Shown one piece after another: positions 1-5,047 of a stretch of DNA of 5,047 nucleotides. The position numbers and the translations under genes were made by a program. How positions within the stretch are numbered: the stretch's first letter is position 1; each line of letters begins with the position of its first letter. The DNA lies in assembly GCA_038210595.1 (NCBI GenBank), contig JBBQWN010000063.1, forward strand, positions 1 through 5,047. The letters are read 5' to 3'. The notes under the pieces were generated by a model. That model was given only the letters and a program-made list of their open reading frames with translations, ran no database searches and was not told the origin of the DNA. The stretch is from Glacieibacterium sp038210595 (GTDB taxonomy: Bacteria > Pseudomonadota > Alphaproteobacteria > Sphingomonadales > Sphingomonadaceae).

Positions 1-209
1 TTCTTGGCACCGTCGGCAAGGCTCGGCGAAGCCCAGAACTTCTTCTCCAGGGTCTTGGCGTCGTTCAGCACCTTACGCTGGTCGATATACTTGGTGATGA
101 TGATGTACCACGACACCAGCGACATGATCGCGAGGATCAACACCACGCCCCAGGTCAGTGGACCGCCCTGCTGAAGGGCCGGGATAAGGCCAAATTTGCT
201 TTCTTCCAT
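1..209 (-). CDS. exbB: ExbB/TolQ-family proton channel subunit, N-terminal part (runs off the left edge)
   Basis: Inner-membrane component of the Ton complex. With ExbD it forms the proton-driven motor that energises TonB. Only the first 69 codons are in the window. The protein starts MEESKFGLIPALQQGGPL, and residues about 18-38 (WGVVLILAIMSLVSWYIIITK) form the first transmembrane helix. A charged cytoplasmic stretch follows (YIDQRKVLNDAKTLEKKFW). The GGP motif just before the helix, the SWYII motif at its end, and the helix followed by a basic cytoplasmic region are typical of ExbB/MotA/TolQ-type channel proteins. The start is supported by an AAGGA ribosome binding site 7 nt upstream. The gene lies 36 nt downstream of tonB on the same strand, so the two are very likely co-transcribed, and this favours ExbB over TolQ. 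The later helices and the rest of the family domain are outside the window, so the family call rests on this segment plus context. Confidence 0.86.
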   Translation of the reverse strand, partial: MEESKFGLIPALQQGGPLTWGVVLILAIMSLVSWYIIITKYIDQRKVLNDAKTLEKKFWASPSLADGAK

Positions 210-216
210 CGTGATT

Positions 217-221
217 TCCTT
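217..221 (-). promoter_or_regulatory. Ribosome binding site of exbB
   Basis: On the minus strand AAGGA lies 7 nt before the ATG at 209. This is a near-ideal Shine-Dalgarno sequence. It sits in the 36-nt gap after the tonB stop codon, so exbB has its own translation start within the shared transcript. Confidence 0.7.
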
Positions 222-245
222 GCGTGGTCTGTGAATTTAGTAGGT

Positions 246-902
246 TTATTTGCCGTTGATCTGCCAGCGGATGCGTTTGCTGATCGTGTCCGTCACTGGC
301 TTGCCGTTCTCGAGCGCCGGCTTAAAGCGCCAGCGTGTCTGGGCGATCTTGCAGGTCCGCTCGTCGAGTTTCGGGAAATTGCTCGATGTGGTCACCTGGC
401 AGGATGAGACGCGTCCATCGGTGCCGATCGTCACGGTGACGCCGGTAACGCCCTGCTCTTCGGCGCGAAGCGACGATGGCGGATAGTCATCCTCGGAAAC
501 CGCAAAGACCCTGTCGTTGGCCGTCGCGCGCTGCGTCGGGCCGGTAGGTGCCGGCGGCGCGGGCGCAGGCGCCGGCGGCGCCGGCGGCTGGAATACCGGT
601 GGCGGCGGTGCGGGGTTGTTCGACTGGGTGGTGATGACCACCGGAGCCGGCTCACTCGCGACCGTTACCTCGGGCGGCGGCACGTAGGGCGGGATTTCCT
701 GCTCCTTCGGCGGCGGCGGCGGCGGTTCCTCGGGCGGCGGCTTTTCCTCTTTGACCTGGACCGCCTCGATCGGCGCGACGATCTTCTTGATGATATCCGG
801 GCGATACAGCGCCAGCAGCGCGAAAACACCGACATGCGCAAGCGCGACGATGATCAGCGCCGTCGTGCGGCTGCCGCTCATTCCTTGATCCGCATAAGCC
901 AT
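246..902 (-). CDS. tonB: Energy transducer TonB
   Basis: A 218-residue periplasm-spanning protein that transmits proton-motive force from ExbB/ExbD to TonB-dependent outer-membrane receptors. Seen in order: a short cytoplasmic N-terminus (MAYADQGMSGSR); one transmembrane segment at about residues 13-33 with a histidine at 23, as TonB helices usually carry; a Pro-rich, partly Lys/Glu-rich linker at about 44-122; and a C-terminal TonB domain at about 132-218 with Y140-P141, the G151-x-x-G154 strand, F176-P177-x-L179-D180, and W191-R-F-x-P195-A196. The only two cysteines, C168 and C184, lie in the periplasmic domain and could form a disulphide. Start choice: the ATG at 902 has a GGGAG 13 nt upstream, which is distant. 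An internal ATG at 881 (residue 8) has AAGGA directly abutting it with no spacer, so the upstream start is preferred. exbB follows 36 nt downstream. No clear Fur-type site is seen upstream, so iron control is not shown by the sequence. Confidence 0.93.
   Translation of the reverse strand: MAYADQGMSGSRTTALIIVALAHVGVFALLALYRPDIIKKIVAPIEAVQVKEEKPPPEEPPPPPPKEQEIPPYVPPPEVTVASEPAPVVITTQSNNPAPPPPVFQPPAPPAPAPAPPAPTGPTQRATANDRVFAVSEDDYPPSSLRAEEQGVTGVTVTIGTDGRVSSCQVTTSSNFPKLDERTCKIAQTRWRFKPALENGKPVTDTISKRIRWQINGK
550..588. repeat. GCCGGCGGC low-complexity repeats inside tonB
   Basis: The 9-mer GCCGGCGGC occurs at 550-558, and twice in direct tandem at 571-579 and 580-588, within other GC-only sequence. 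It encodes the Ala/Pro part of the TonB periplasmic linker. Length variation here would change linker length in steps of whole residues without breaking the frame. It is a coding low-complexity repeat, not a separate element. Confidence 0.55.
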
Positions 903-958
903 AGGCTGCGCGATACTCCCTCAATAACGACCCTGGCCCGCCGGTTTTCCGATCGGGC

Positions 959-978
959 GCGTCCGACCCCCCGGACGC
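959..978. repeat. 7-bp perfect inverted repeat upstream of tonB
   Basis: Arms GCGTCCG (959-965) and CGGACGC (972-978) flank a six-base centre of mostly C on the plus strand. It lies 57 nt upstream of the tonB start codon. If transcription of tonB begins further upstream, this would be a hairpin in its leader. No T-run follows on either strand, so it is not a standard intrinsic terminator. Its role is unknown. Confidence 0.45.
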
Positions 979-999
979 CTTAGCTTCGACAACGTAACA

Positions 1000-1020
1000 T
1001 GGGCGCAATCGTTGCGCCCA
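1000..1020. promoter_or_regulatory. 9-bp perfect palindrome between the divergent tonB and secreted-protein genes
   Basis: Arms TGGGCGCAA (1000-1008) and TTGCGCCCA (1012-1020) are separated by three bases (TCG). The site is 97 nt from the tonB start and 80 nt from the start of the plus-strand gene at 1101, near the middle of the divergent intergenic region. That position and symmetry suit an operator for a dimeric regulator able to act on both promoters, but a hairpin is equally possible. I see no convincing -35/-10 pair around it and do not match it to a known regulator motif. Confidence 0.4.
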
Positions 1021-1090
1021 CCCCTGAACCTGATGTGTTAGCGTCGCTGTAACCCAGCCGCAACCGCTTTGTCGGCGATGGTCCTACCTT

Positions 1091-1094
1091 GGAG
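1091..1094 (+). promoter_or_regulatory. Ribosome binding site that decides the start at 1101
   Basis: GGAG lies 6 nt before the ATG at 1101. The in-frame TTG at 1089 overlaps this site and would add only four residues (MEKP), so the ATG at 1101 is the better start. Confidence 0.65.
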
Positions 1095-1100
1095 AAGCCG

Positions 1101-1871
1101 ATGAGGTTCCATTCCCTTGCCGCCATGCTGCTCGCGACCGCCGCGCCGGCCGCCGCCGCGACCTATGCCGACCTCGCCGCCTTGGCGCTGGGCAGTCCGG
1201 TGATCGTCCGCGCTACCGTCGCCAGGGCAGACCGGCTGAACGCCAAGGAAGCCCCCGATGTCGCCGCGGGCCGCACCCGTCTGCTGGTCCGGGCCCGCGT
1301 CACCGCCGCCCTGCTTGCCCCCAACGCGGTGCCGGCCGAGTTCGAGTATCTGTACGAGGCACCGGTGGACGCCAAGGGCAAGCCGCCGAAGCTGAAGGAC
1401 ACGGCGGTGCTGCTGTTTCTGCGGCCCGGCGAACGGCCGGGCCAGTTCGTGCTGACCGGAAGCCGGGCGCAGCTGCCGGACGAGCCTGGCACCGAGGCGA
1501 CGGTGCGCGGCGTGCTAACCGAGGCGCGGCGCGGGGTGCCGGTGGTGCGCGGCGTCGCGTCGGCCTTCCGCGTTCCCGGCAGCGTGCCCGGCGAGGCGGA
1601 GAGCCAGTTCTTCCTGTCAACCGCCGACGGCCGCCCGATCTCGCTCGTCGTGCTCACCCGCCCGGGCCAGGAACGGCTGCTCAGCCTCGCGCTCGGCGAC
1701 GTCATCGACGACGCAGCCGCCGAGGTGAAGCCACGGACCCTGTTGTGGTACCGGCTCGCCTGTTTCCTGCCGCGCGCGCTGCCCGCCGGCGTCGGCGACG
1801 ACCGCGTGGGCCTGGAGGATGACTGGGCGTTCGTGCTCGCCAGCTTGGGGCCGTGCGAGCGGACGCCCTAG
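1101..1871 (+). CDS. Secreted or periplasmic protein of unknown function
   Basis: I do not recognise this 256-residue protein. It begins with a clear Sec-type signal peptide: a basic residue (MRFH), a hydrophobic core to about residue 15, then a run of alanines with probable cleavage after A20 before TYADLAALAL. The mature part has alternating hydrophobic stretches that suggest a mostly beta fold: SPVIVRATVARADRL, RTRLLVRARVTAALL, DTAVLLFLRPGERPGQFVLT. The last of these resembles an extracytoplasmic domain handling a small ligand or partner, but no catalytic motif is visible. The only two cysteines, C221 and C252, lie near the C-terminus and could form a disulphide in the periplasm. Codon use and base composition look like the neighbours, so it appears to be a resident gene. 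It is divergent from tonB and convergent with folB, sharing the CTAG stop. No downstream plus-strand partner exists, so it is probably monocistronic. Being a gene is well supported by the ribosome binding site, signal peptide and length; the function is unknown. Confidence 0.8.
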   Translation: MRFHSLAAMLLATAAPAAAATYADLAALALGSPVIVRATVARADRLNAKEAPDVAAGRTRLLVRARVTAALLAPNAVPAEFEYLYEAPVDAKGKPPKLKDTAVLLFLRPGERPGQFVLTGSRAQLPDEPGTEATVRGVLTEARRGVPVVRGVASAFRVPGSVPGEAESQFFLSTADGRPISLVVLTRPGQERLLSLALGDVIDDAAAEVKPRTLLWYRLACFLPRALPAGVGDDRVGLEDDWAFVLASLGPCERTP

Positions 1872-2269
1872 AAGGACGCGAGCTCGACCCCGACCGCGGC
1901 ACAATCGGGATAGATGTCGGGCTTGCGGGTCGAGACGCGCAGCCCGGTGACGCCCCGGCGGGCCGCGATCAGGTCGTAGATGCCGCGCGCGACAGTTTCC
2001 TGCAGGTTGAAGCGGCGCTCCGCGACCAGCGCCAGGATGGCGGTGCGCAGCCGGTCATAGTCCCACGCCTGCTCGACACTGTCGCTGGTCGGGAAGCGCG
2101 CCTCGTCCAGCCATACCTCGACGTTGACGCGCAGGCGCTGCGGCGTGCCGATCTCGAAATCGTGAAAGCCGATGTCGACTGGCAGGTCGAAATCCTCGAG
2201 CAGAATCTTGCGGCTGCGCGGTGCCAGCGCCGCGGGGACGAGGCCGTCGAGGCGCACCGGTTCGTTCAT
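1868..2269 (-). CDS. folB: Dihydroneopterin aldolase (FolB family)
   Basis: A cytoplasmic enzyme that cleaves 7,8-dihydroneopterin to 6-hydroxymethyl-7,8-dihydropterin and glycolaldehyde in folate synthesis. The 133-residue protein covers the whole family domain: the first strand and glycine (ILLEDFDLPVDIGFHDFE), the second strand (RLRVNVEVWLD), the family motif DSVEQAWDYDRLRTAI, the NLQETVAR helix, and the final VSTRKPDIYPDCAAVGVEL. E39 aligns with the pterin-site Glu after the GxxD/E motif, E91 with the Glu of the NLxE helix, and K116-P117 with the catalytic Lys-Pro. About 20 extra residues precede the usual family start. The start codon overlaps the stop of the upstream reductase gene as ATGA, with no good separate ribosome binding site, so translation is probably coupled. 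The homologous epimerase FolX is the main alternative. The Lys-Pro motif favours FolB, but FolX also pairs with FolM in other proteobacteria. Confidence 0.88.
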   Translation of the reverse strand: MNEPVRLDGLVPAALAPRSRKILLEDFDLPVDIGFHDFEIGTPQRLRVNVEVWLDEARFPTSDSVEQAWDYDRLRTAILALVAERRFNLQETVARGIYDLIAARRGVTGLRVSTRKPDIYPDCAAVGVELASF

Positions 2270-3000
2270 TCGTTCACCATGTAAGCGACGTCGCGTGGAA
2301 GGCCGAGCAAACGCTGCCCGCCATCGATCGTGATCGTCTGCGCGTTGAGGGTCGGCGTTGCGACAATGAAACGCAGCGCCGCGACCAATTCCGTCACTTC
2401 GACGCCGCGGCCGAGCGGATTGAGCGTGTGCACCGCGTCCCAGTTGTCGCGGCTCTTGGGGCCGCTCACGAGGGTGACGGCCGGAGCGATGGCGTTGACC
2501 CGCAGCTTCGGCGCAAAGGCGCGGGCAGCAAGCTCGGTGACGCCCGCCAGGCCGATCTTGGAAACGGTGTAGGTGAAATAGTCCGGGTTAAGCGCGGCGA
2601 GCTTGGCATCGAGGATGTTGACCACGCACGCGGTCTCGCCGTCCGGCACCGCAGCGGCGAAGGCGCGGATCAGCAACGTCGGCGCGCGCAGGTTGATCGC
2701 CATATGCGCGTCCCAGGCATCGAGGCTGAAATCGTCGAAATGATCATCGTCGAAGCGCGAGGCGCTGTTGACCAGCAAGCCCAGCGGATGCGGCACGGCG
2801 GCGACAATGGCGGCGGCGGCGGCCGGATCGGCAAGATCGGCCTGCACCACGGTCGCATTGCCGACGTCGGCCGCGAGCGCGTCGGCCTCGGCGCGGGACG
2901 CGTTGCAATGAATGACGACGTGCCAGCCGTCGGCGGCGAGGGCGCGCACGAAGGCCGCGCCGATACGCTTTGCCCCGCCGGTGACGATTGCAGCCTGCAC
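2266..3000 (-). CDS. Short-chain dehydrogenase/reductase of the pteridine reductase (FolM/PTR1-like) type
   Basis: A cytoplasmic NAD(P)H-dependent reductase, probably acting on dihydropterins or dihydrofolate. With the GTG start at 3000 it has 244 residues. Seen: the cofactor motif TGGAKRIG (7-14), matching the TGxxxRxG form of pteridine reductases; the HxxxSxAEAxAL segment (31-42) after the second strand; D55 of the QADL motif; VNSAS (77-81) in place of the usual NNAG; N103; and the active site D131, Y144, K148. Classical short-chain dehydrogenases have Ser where this protein has D131. Pteridine reductases have Asp, with the same 13-residue spacing to Tyr and 4 to Lys. The C-terminus has RVNAIAPA (167-174) and the terminal DGG (226-228). 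The GTG start places two residues before the first strand, as is normal; no strong ribosome binding site is seen. A TTG at 3060 would add 20 Pro/Arg-rich residues that do not look like this family. It is immediately upstream of folB with a 4-nt ATGA overlap, which supports a pterin role. Substrate preference cannot be read from the sequence. Confidence 0.87.
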   Translation of the reverse strand: MQAAIVTGGAKRIGAAFVRALAADGWHVVIHCNASRAEADALAADVGNATVVQADLADPAAAAAIVAAVPHPLGLLVNSASRFDDDHFDDFSLDAWDAHMAINLRAPTLLIRAFAAAVPDGETACVVNILDAKLAALNPDYFTYTVSKIGLAGVTELAARAFAPKLRVNAIAPAVTLVSGPKSRDNWDAVHTLNPLGRGVEVTELVAALRFIVATPTLNAQTITIDGGQRLLGLPRDVAYMVNE

Positions 3001-3031
3001 GGACGGCGGGGTAGCGGTGCGCCTGCGTCCC

Positions 3032-3062
3032 GGCAAGCTGCCCGAAATTTGGGCAGGCAAGC
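3032..3062. repeat. Direct GGCAAGC repeats enclosing a short inverted repeat
   Basis: GGCAAGC occurs at 3032-3038 and 3056-3062. Between them are the arms CTGCCC (3038-3043) and GGGCAG (3051-3056) around an A/T-rich centre (GAAATTT). The block is just upstream of the reductase gene on the minus strand and would lie in its leader or promoter. The arms are short and chance similarity is possible. Confidence 0.3.
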
Positions 3063-3063
3063 C

Positions 3064-3081
3064 GTCACGCGATTGTCACGC
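3064..3081. repeat. Two GTCACGC direct repeats 11 bp apart
   Basis: GTCACGC at 3064-3070 and again at 3075-3081, with starts 11 bp apart, about one helical turn. This spacing is common for tandem binding sites on one DNA face. The repeats lie in the divergent region between the reductase gene and uvrC. No known regulator is assigned. Confidence 0.3.
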
Positions 3082-3116
3082 AGGGCCGTCCCGCGTCGTC
3101 CTCCCCTCGCCCACGC

Positions 3117-3143
3117 GCTTATCCACATTCGGCGTGGATAAGC
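3117..3143. promoter_or_regulatory. Inverted pair of DnaA-box sequences upstream of uvrC
   Basis: TTATCCACA at 3119-3127 is an exact copy of the consensus DnaA box. On the opposite strand, positions 3133-3141 read TTATCCACG, differing at the last base. Together they form a 10-bp inverted repeat, GCTTATCCAC (3117-3126) and GTGGATAAGC (3134-3143), with a 7-nt centre. It lies 41 nt before the uvrC start and between the two divergent genes. No T-run follows, and it is not at the 3' end of any gene, so a terminator role is unlikely. Inferred role: DnaA binding that affects uvrC or the divergent reductase promoter. A weak promoter-like pair follows, TTGAGA (3147-3152) and TAACTT (3170-3175) with 17 bp between, but I do not rely on it. 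Confidence 0.45.
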
Positions 3144-3184
3144 TGGTTGAGACGGGACTGGCCCGCGCCTAACTTGGCAGGGCG

Positions 3185-5047
3185 ATGGCGCAACCCCCGA
3201 TCAGTGACCGGTTTTCGGAAGACTCGGCGACGTTCAGCGTCCGCGGCAGCGACAAGCCCGACCTCGACACCGGGGTGGCTGCCATCCGCAACGTCCTGAA
3301 AACGCTGCCGCAACGCCCCGGCGTTTACCGTATGACCGATACCGCGGGCGCCGTGCTCTACGTCGGCAAAGCGCGCAGCCTGCGGGCCCGCGTCAATAAC
3401 TACACGCAGGTCACCCGCCTGCCTCGGCGGTTGCAGCGCATGGTCGCGCAAACCCGCGACATGACCATCGTCACGACCAATTCGGAGTCCGAGGCACTGC
3501 TGCTGGAGGCACAGCTGATCAAGCGCTTCCGCCCGGCCTACAACGTCCTCCTCCGCGACGATAAGTCCTTCCCGTTCATCTTCCTGAGGGAGGATCACGG
3601 CTTCCCGCGCATCTCGAAGCATCGCGGCGCGCGCGCCGGCAAGGGCGTGTTCTATGGCCCGTTCGCCAGCGCCGGGGCGGTGAACGTGACGTTGAATGCG
3701 CTGCAGAAGGTGTTCCTGTTGCGCTCGTGCTCAGACAGTTTCTTTGCCAATCGCTCGCGGCCGTGCCTGCTCCACCAGATCCGGCGCTGCTCCGCGCCGT
3801 GTGTCGGCAGGATCGACGAGGCGGCCTATGGCGAACTCGTCGAGGATGCCAAGGCGTTCCTGTCGGGCAAGAGCCAGGAGACGCAGCGCAAGCTCGGCAC
3901 CGCGATGGAGGCGGCGGCGGCGGCAATGGACTTCGAGTTGGCCGCCGTATTCCGCGACCGGCTGCGCGCGCTGACCTTCATCCAGGGCAGCCAGGCAATC
4001 AATGCCGGCGACGACGCCAAGGACGCCGACATCGTCGCACTGGCGTGCAGCGCCGGGGTAATGTGCATCCAGATGTTCTTCATCCGCGGCGGCCAGAACT
4101 GGGGCCACCGCAGCTTCTTTCCGGCGCACACCCAGGACGTGCCGGAGGACGAGGTGCTCACCAGTTTCCTGGCGCAGTTCTACGAGGACGTGCCGGCTCC
4201 GCGCGAGATCCTGATCGACCGCACGCTGGCCGAGCAGGACCTAATCGCCGACGCCCTGTCGGAGCGGGCCGGCAAGCGCGTCGCGCTCCGCCATGCCCAG
4301 CGCGGTCCCGGCCGGCAGCTGGTGGCGCAGGCCAAGCGCAACGCCGAGGAGGCGCTCGAGCGGCGGCTGGCCGAGGCGACCACGCAGGGCGCGCTGATGC
4401 GCGAACTTGCCGAATTGTTCGATCTTGCCGAGACCCCGGCGCGCATCGAGGTCTACGACAACAGCCACATCATGGGGACGAACGCGCTGGGCGCGATGAT
4501 CGTCGCGGGGCCGGAAGGCTTCCGCAAGAACCAGTACCGCAAGTTCAACATGAACAATGCTAGCATCACGCCCGGCGACGATTTCGCGATGATGAAGGCG
4601 ATGCTGGCGCGGCGGTTCGCGCGGCTGGAGCGCGAGGACCCCGACCGGACCGGGGGCGAATGGCCCGACCTGCTGCTGATCGACGGCGGCAAGGGCCAGC
4701 TGTCGGCGGTGTGCGAGGTGATGGAGAATGCCGGGGTCCATGACGTCCCAGTGGTGGCGGTGTCCAAGGGCCCCGACCGCAATGCCGGGCGCGAGACCTT
4801 TCATTTGCCCGGCGGGCGCGAGCTGACCTTGCCGCCCAATTCGGCCCTGCTATTCTATCTGCAGCGGTTGCGCGACGAGGCGCATCGCTTCGCCATCGGC
4901 ACGCACCGGGCGAAGCGGGCCAAGAGCCTGACGGTCTCGACCTTGGACGATGTCCCGGGGATCGGGCCCAATCGCAAACGGGCGATGCTCATGCATTTCG
5001 GGACCGCGCGGGCGGGGAAGGGGGCGGCACTCGACGATCTGGAGCGG
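3185..5047 (+). CDS. uvrC: UvrABC excinuclease subunit C, missing only its C-terminal end
   Basis: The nuclease of nucleotide excision repair. It is recruited by UvrB bound at a lesion and cuts the damaged strand on both sides. The 621 codons in the window cover nearly the full protein, with no frameshift. In order: an N-terminal extension of about 30 residues; the GIY-YIG domain (about 40-125) with G46-V-Y48, Y59-V-G61, R69, E108 and N120, which makes the 3' cut; four cysteines C182, C194, C202 and C206 with spacing x11, x7, x3, identical to the iron-sulphur cluster ligands of E. coli UvrC; the UVR motif (about 235-270) that contacts UvrB; the RNase H-like domain that makes the 5' cut, with D425 (DNSH), D465/D466, D500 (LLIDGGKGQL) and H567; and a helix-hairpin-helix starting at the VPGIGPNRK motif (590-598). 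Probably 20-30 residues are beyond the edge. The start ATG has AGGG only 2 nt upstream, a close and weak ribosome binding site. No alphaproteobacterial LexA box (GTTC-N7-GTTC) is seen upstream. Confidence 0.97.
   Translation, partial: MAQPPISDRFSEDSATFSVRGSDKPDLDTGVAAIRNVLKTLPQRPGVYRMTDTAGAVLYVGKARSLRARVNNYTQVTRLPRRLQRMVAQTRDMTIVTTNSESEALLLEAQLIKRFRPAYNVLLRDDKSFPFIFLREDHGFPRISKHRGARAGKGVFYGPFASAGAVNVTLNALQKVFLLRSCSDSFFANRSRPCLLHQIRRCSAPCVGRIDEAAYGELVEDAKAFLSGKSQETQRKLGTAMEAAAAAMDFELAAVFRDRLRALTFIQGSQAINAGDDAKDADIVALACSAGVMCIQMFFIRGGQNWGHRSFFPAHTQDVPEDEVLTSFLAQFYEDVPAPREILIDRTLAEQDLIADALSERAGKRVALRHAQRGPGRQLVAQAKRNAEEALERRLAEATTQGALMRELAELFDLAETPARIEVYDNSHIMGTNALGAMIVAGPEGFRKNQYRKFNMNNASITPGDDFAMMKAMLARRFARLEREDPDRTGGEWPDLLLIDGGKGQLSAVCEVMENAGVHDVPVVAVSKGPDRNAGRETFHLPGGRELTLPPNSALLFYLQRLRDEAHRFAIGTHRAKRAKSLTVSTLDDVPGIGPNRKRAMLMHFGTARAGKGAALDDLER

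Noticed and set aside
903..1100. Fur or iron-response box upstream of tonB
   Set aside because: The symmetric elements there are GC-rich and do not resemble the A/T-rich Fur motif.
1163..1705. Open frame of 180 codons on the minus strand opposite the secreted protein
   Set aside because: Its translation is low-complexity Ser, Arg and Thr, and the plus-strand gene has a ribosome binding site and signal peptide.
1860..1880. Possible bidirectional terminator at the convergent gene ends
   Set aside because: No stem-loop or T-run is seen, and the stop codons overlap.
1853..2284. Open frame of 143 codons on the plus strand opposite folB
   Set aside because: It covers nearly all of folB in antisense and shows no recognisable motif.
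3001..3060. N-terminal extension of the reductase from a TTG at 3060
   Set aside because: The added 20 residues do not resemble the family and there is no ribosome binding site before the TTG. The GTG at 3000 gives the normal N-terminus, although it too lacks a clear ribosome binding site.
2221..3141. Long open frame of 306 codons on the plus strand opposite the reductase
   Set aside because: It lies antisense to a clear short-chain dehydrogenase, its translation is rich in Arg, Gly and His with no domain, and such frames are expected opposite GC-rich genes.
3117..3143. The inverted repeat as an intrinsic terminator
   Set aside because: It is upstream of both divergent genes rather than after a gene, and no T-run follows on either strand.
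3001..3184. SOS control of uvrC through an alphaproteobacterial LexA box
   Set aside because: I looked for GTTC-N7-GTTC and GAAC-N7-GAAC and found neither.
3727..4563. Open frame of 278 codons on the plus strand inside uvrC
   Set aside because: It is out of frame with uvrC, whose own frame carries the cysteine cluster, UVR motif and catalytic residues through the same stretch.

Overview
The window is GC-rich, densely packed chromosomal DNA from an alphaproteobacterium, most likely a sphingomonad (Sphingomonas, Sphingopyxis or a relative). This placement is inferred from recalled protein style only: a TonB starting MAYADQ with a Pro-rich linker, an adjacent ExbB, and a UvrC with an N-terminal extension before the GIY-YIG domain. 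I see no mobile element, CRISPR array, tRNA or rRNA, and no sign of recent transfer.

Layout from left to right. (1) Positions 1-902, minus strand: tonB followed by the first 69 codons of exbB, the start of a Ton energy-transduction operon that continues off the left edge. (2) Positions 903-1100: a divergent intergenic region with two perfect inverted repeats. (3) Positions 1101-1871, plus strand: a secreted or periplasmic protein of unknown function. (4) Positions 1868-3000, minus strand: a two-gene pterin/folate operon, a short-chain dehydrogenase with the Asp-Tyr-Lys catalytic signature of pteridine reductases (FolM/PTR1 type), then folB (dihydroneopterin aldolase), coupled by an ATGA overlap. 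The folB stop and the stop of the secreted-protein gene share a single CTAG. (5) Positions 3001-3184: a second divergent intergenic region with a perfect DnaA-box sequence inside a 10-bp inverted repeat, plus shorter repeats. (6) Positions 3185-5047, plus strand: uvrC, complete except for its last few tens of codons.

How the genes work together: TonB and ExbB belong to the inner-membrane machine that uses proton-motive force to power outer-membrane receptors. The reductase and FolB act on dihydropterins and probably serve tetrahydrofolate or tetrahydromonapterin synthesis. UvrC is the dual-incision nuclease of nucleotide excision repair. These three groups are not functionally linked to one another.

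I do not see a previously undescribed multi-gene system here. The items most worth a second look are the DnaA-box pair upstream of uvrC, the pteridine-reductase/FolB pairing, the 9-bp palindrome between tonB and the unknown secreted protein, and the shared CTAG stop.
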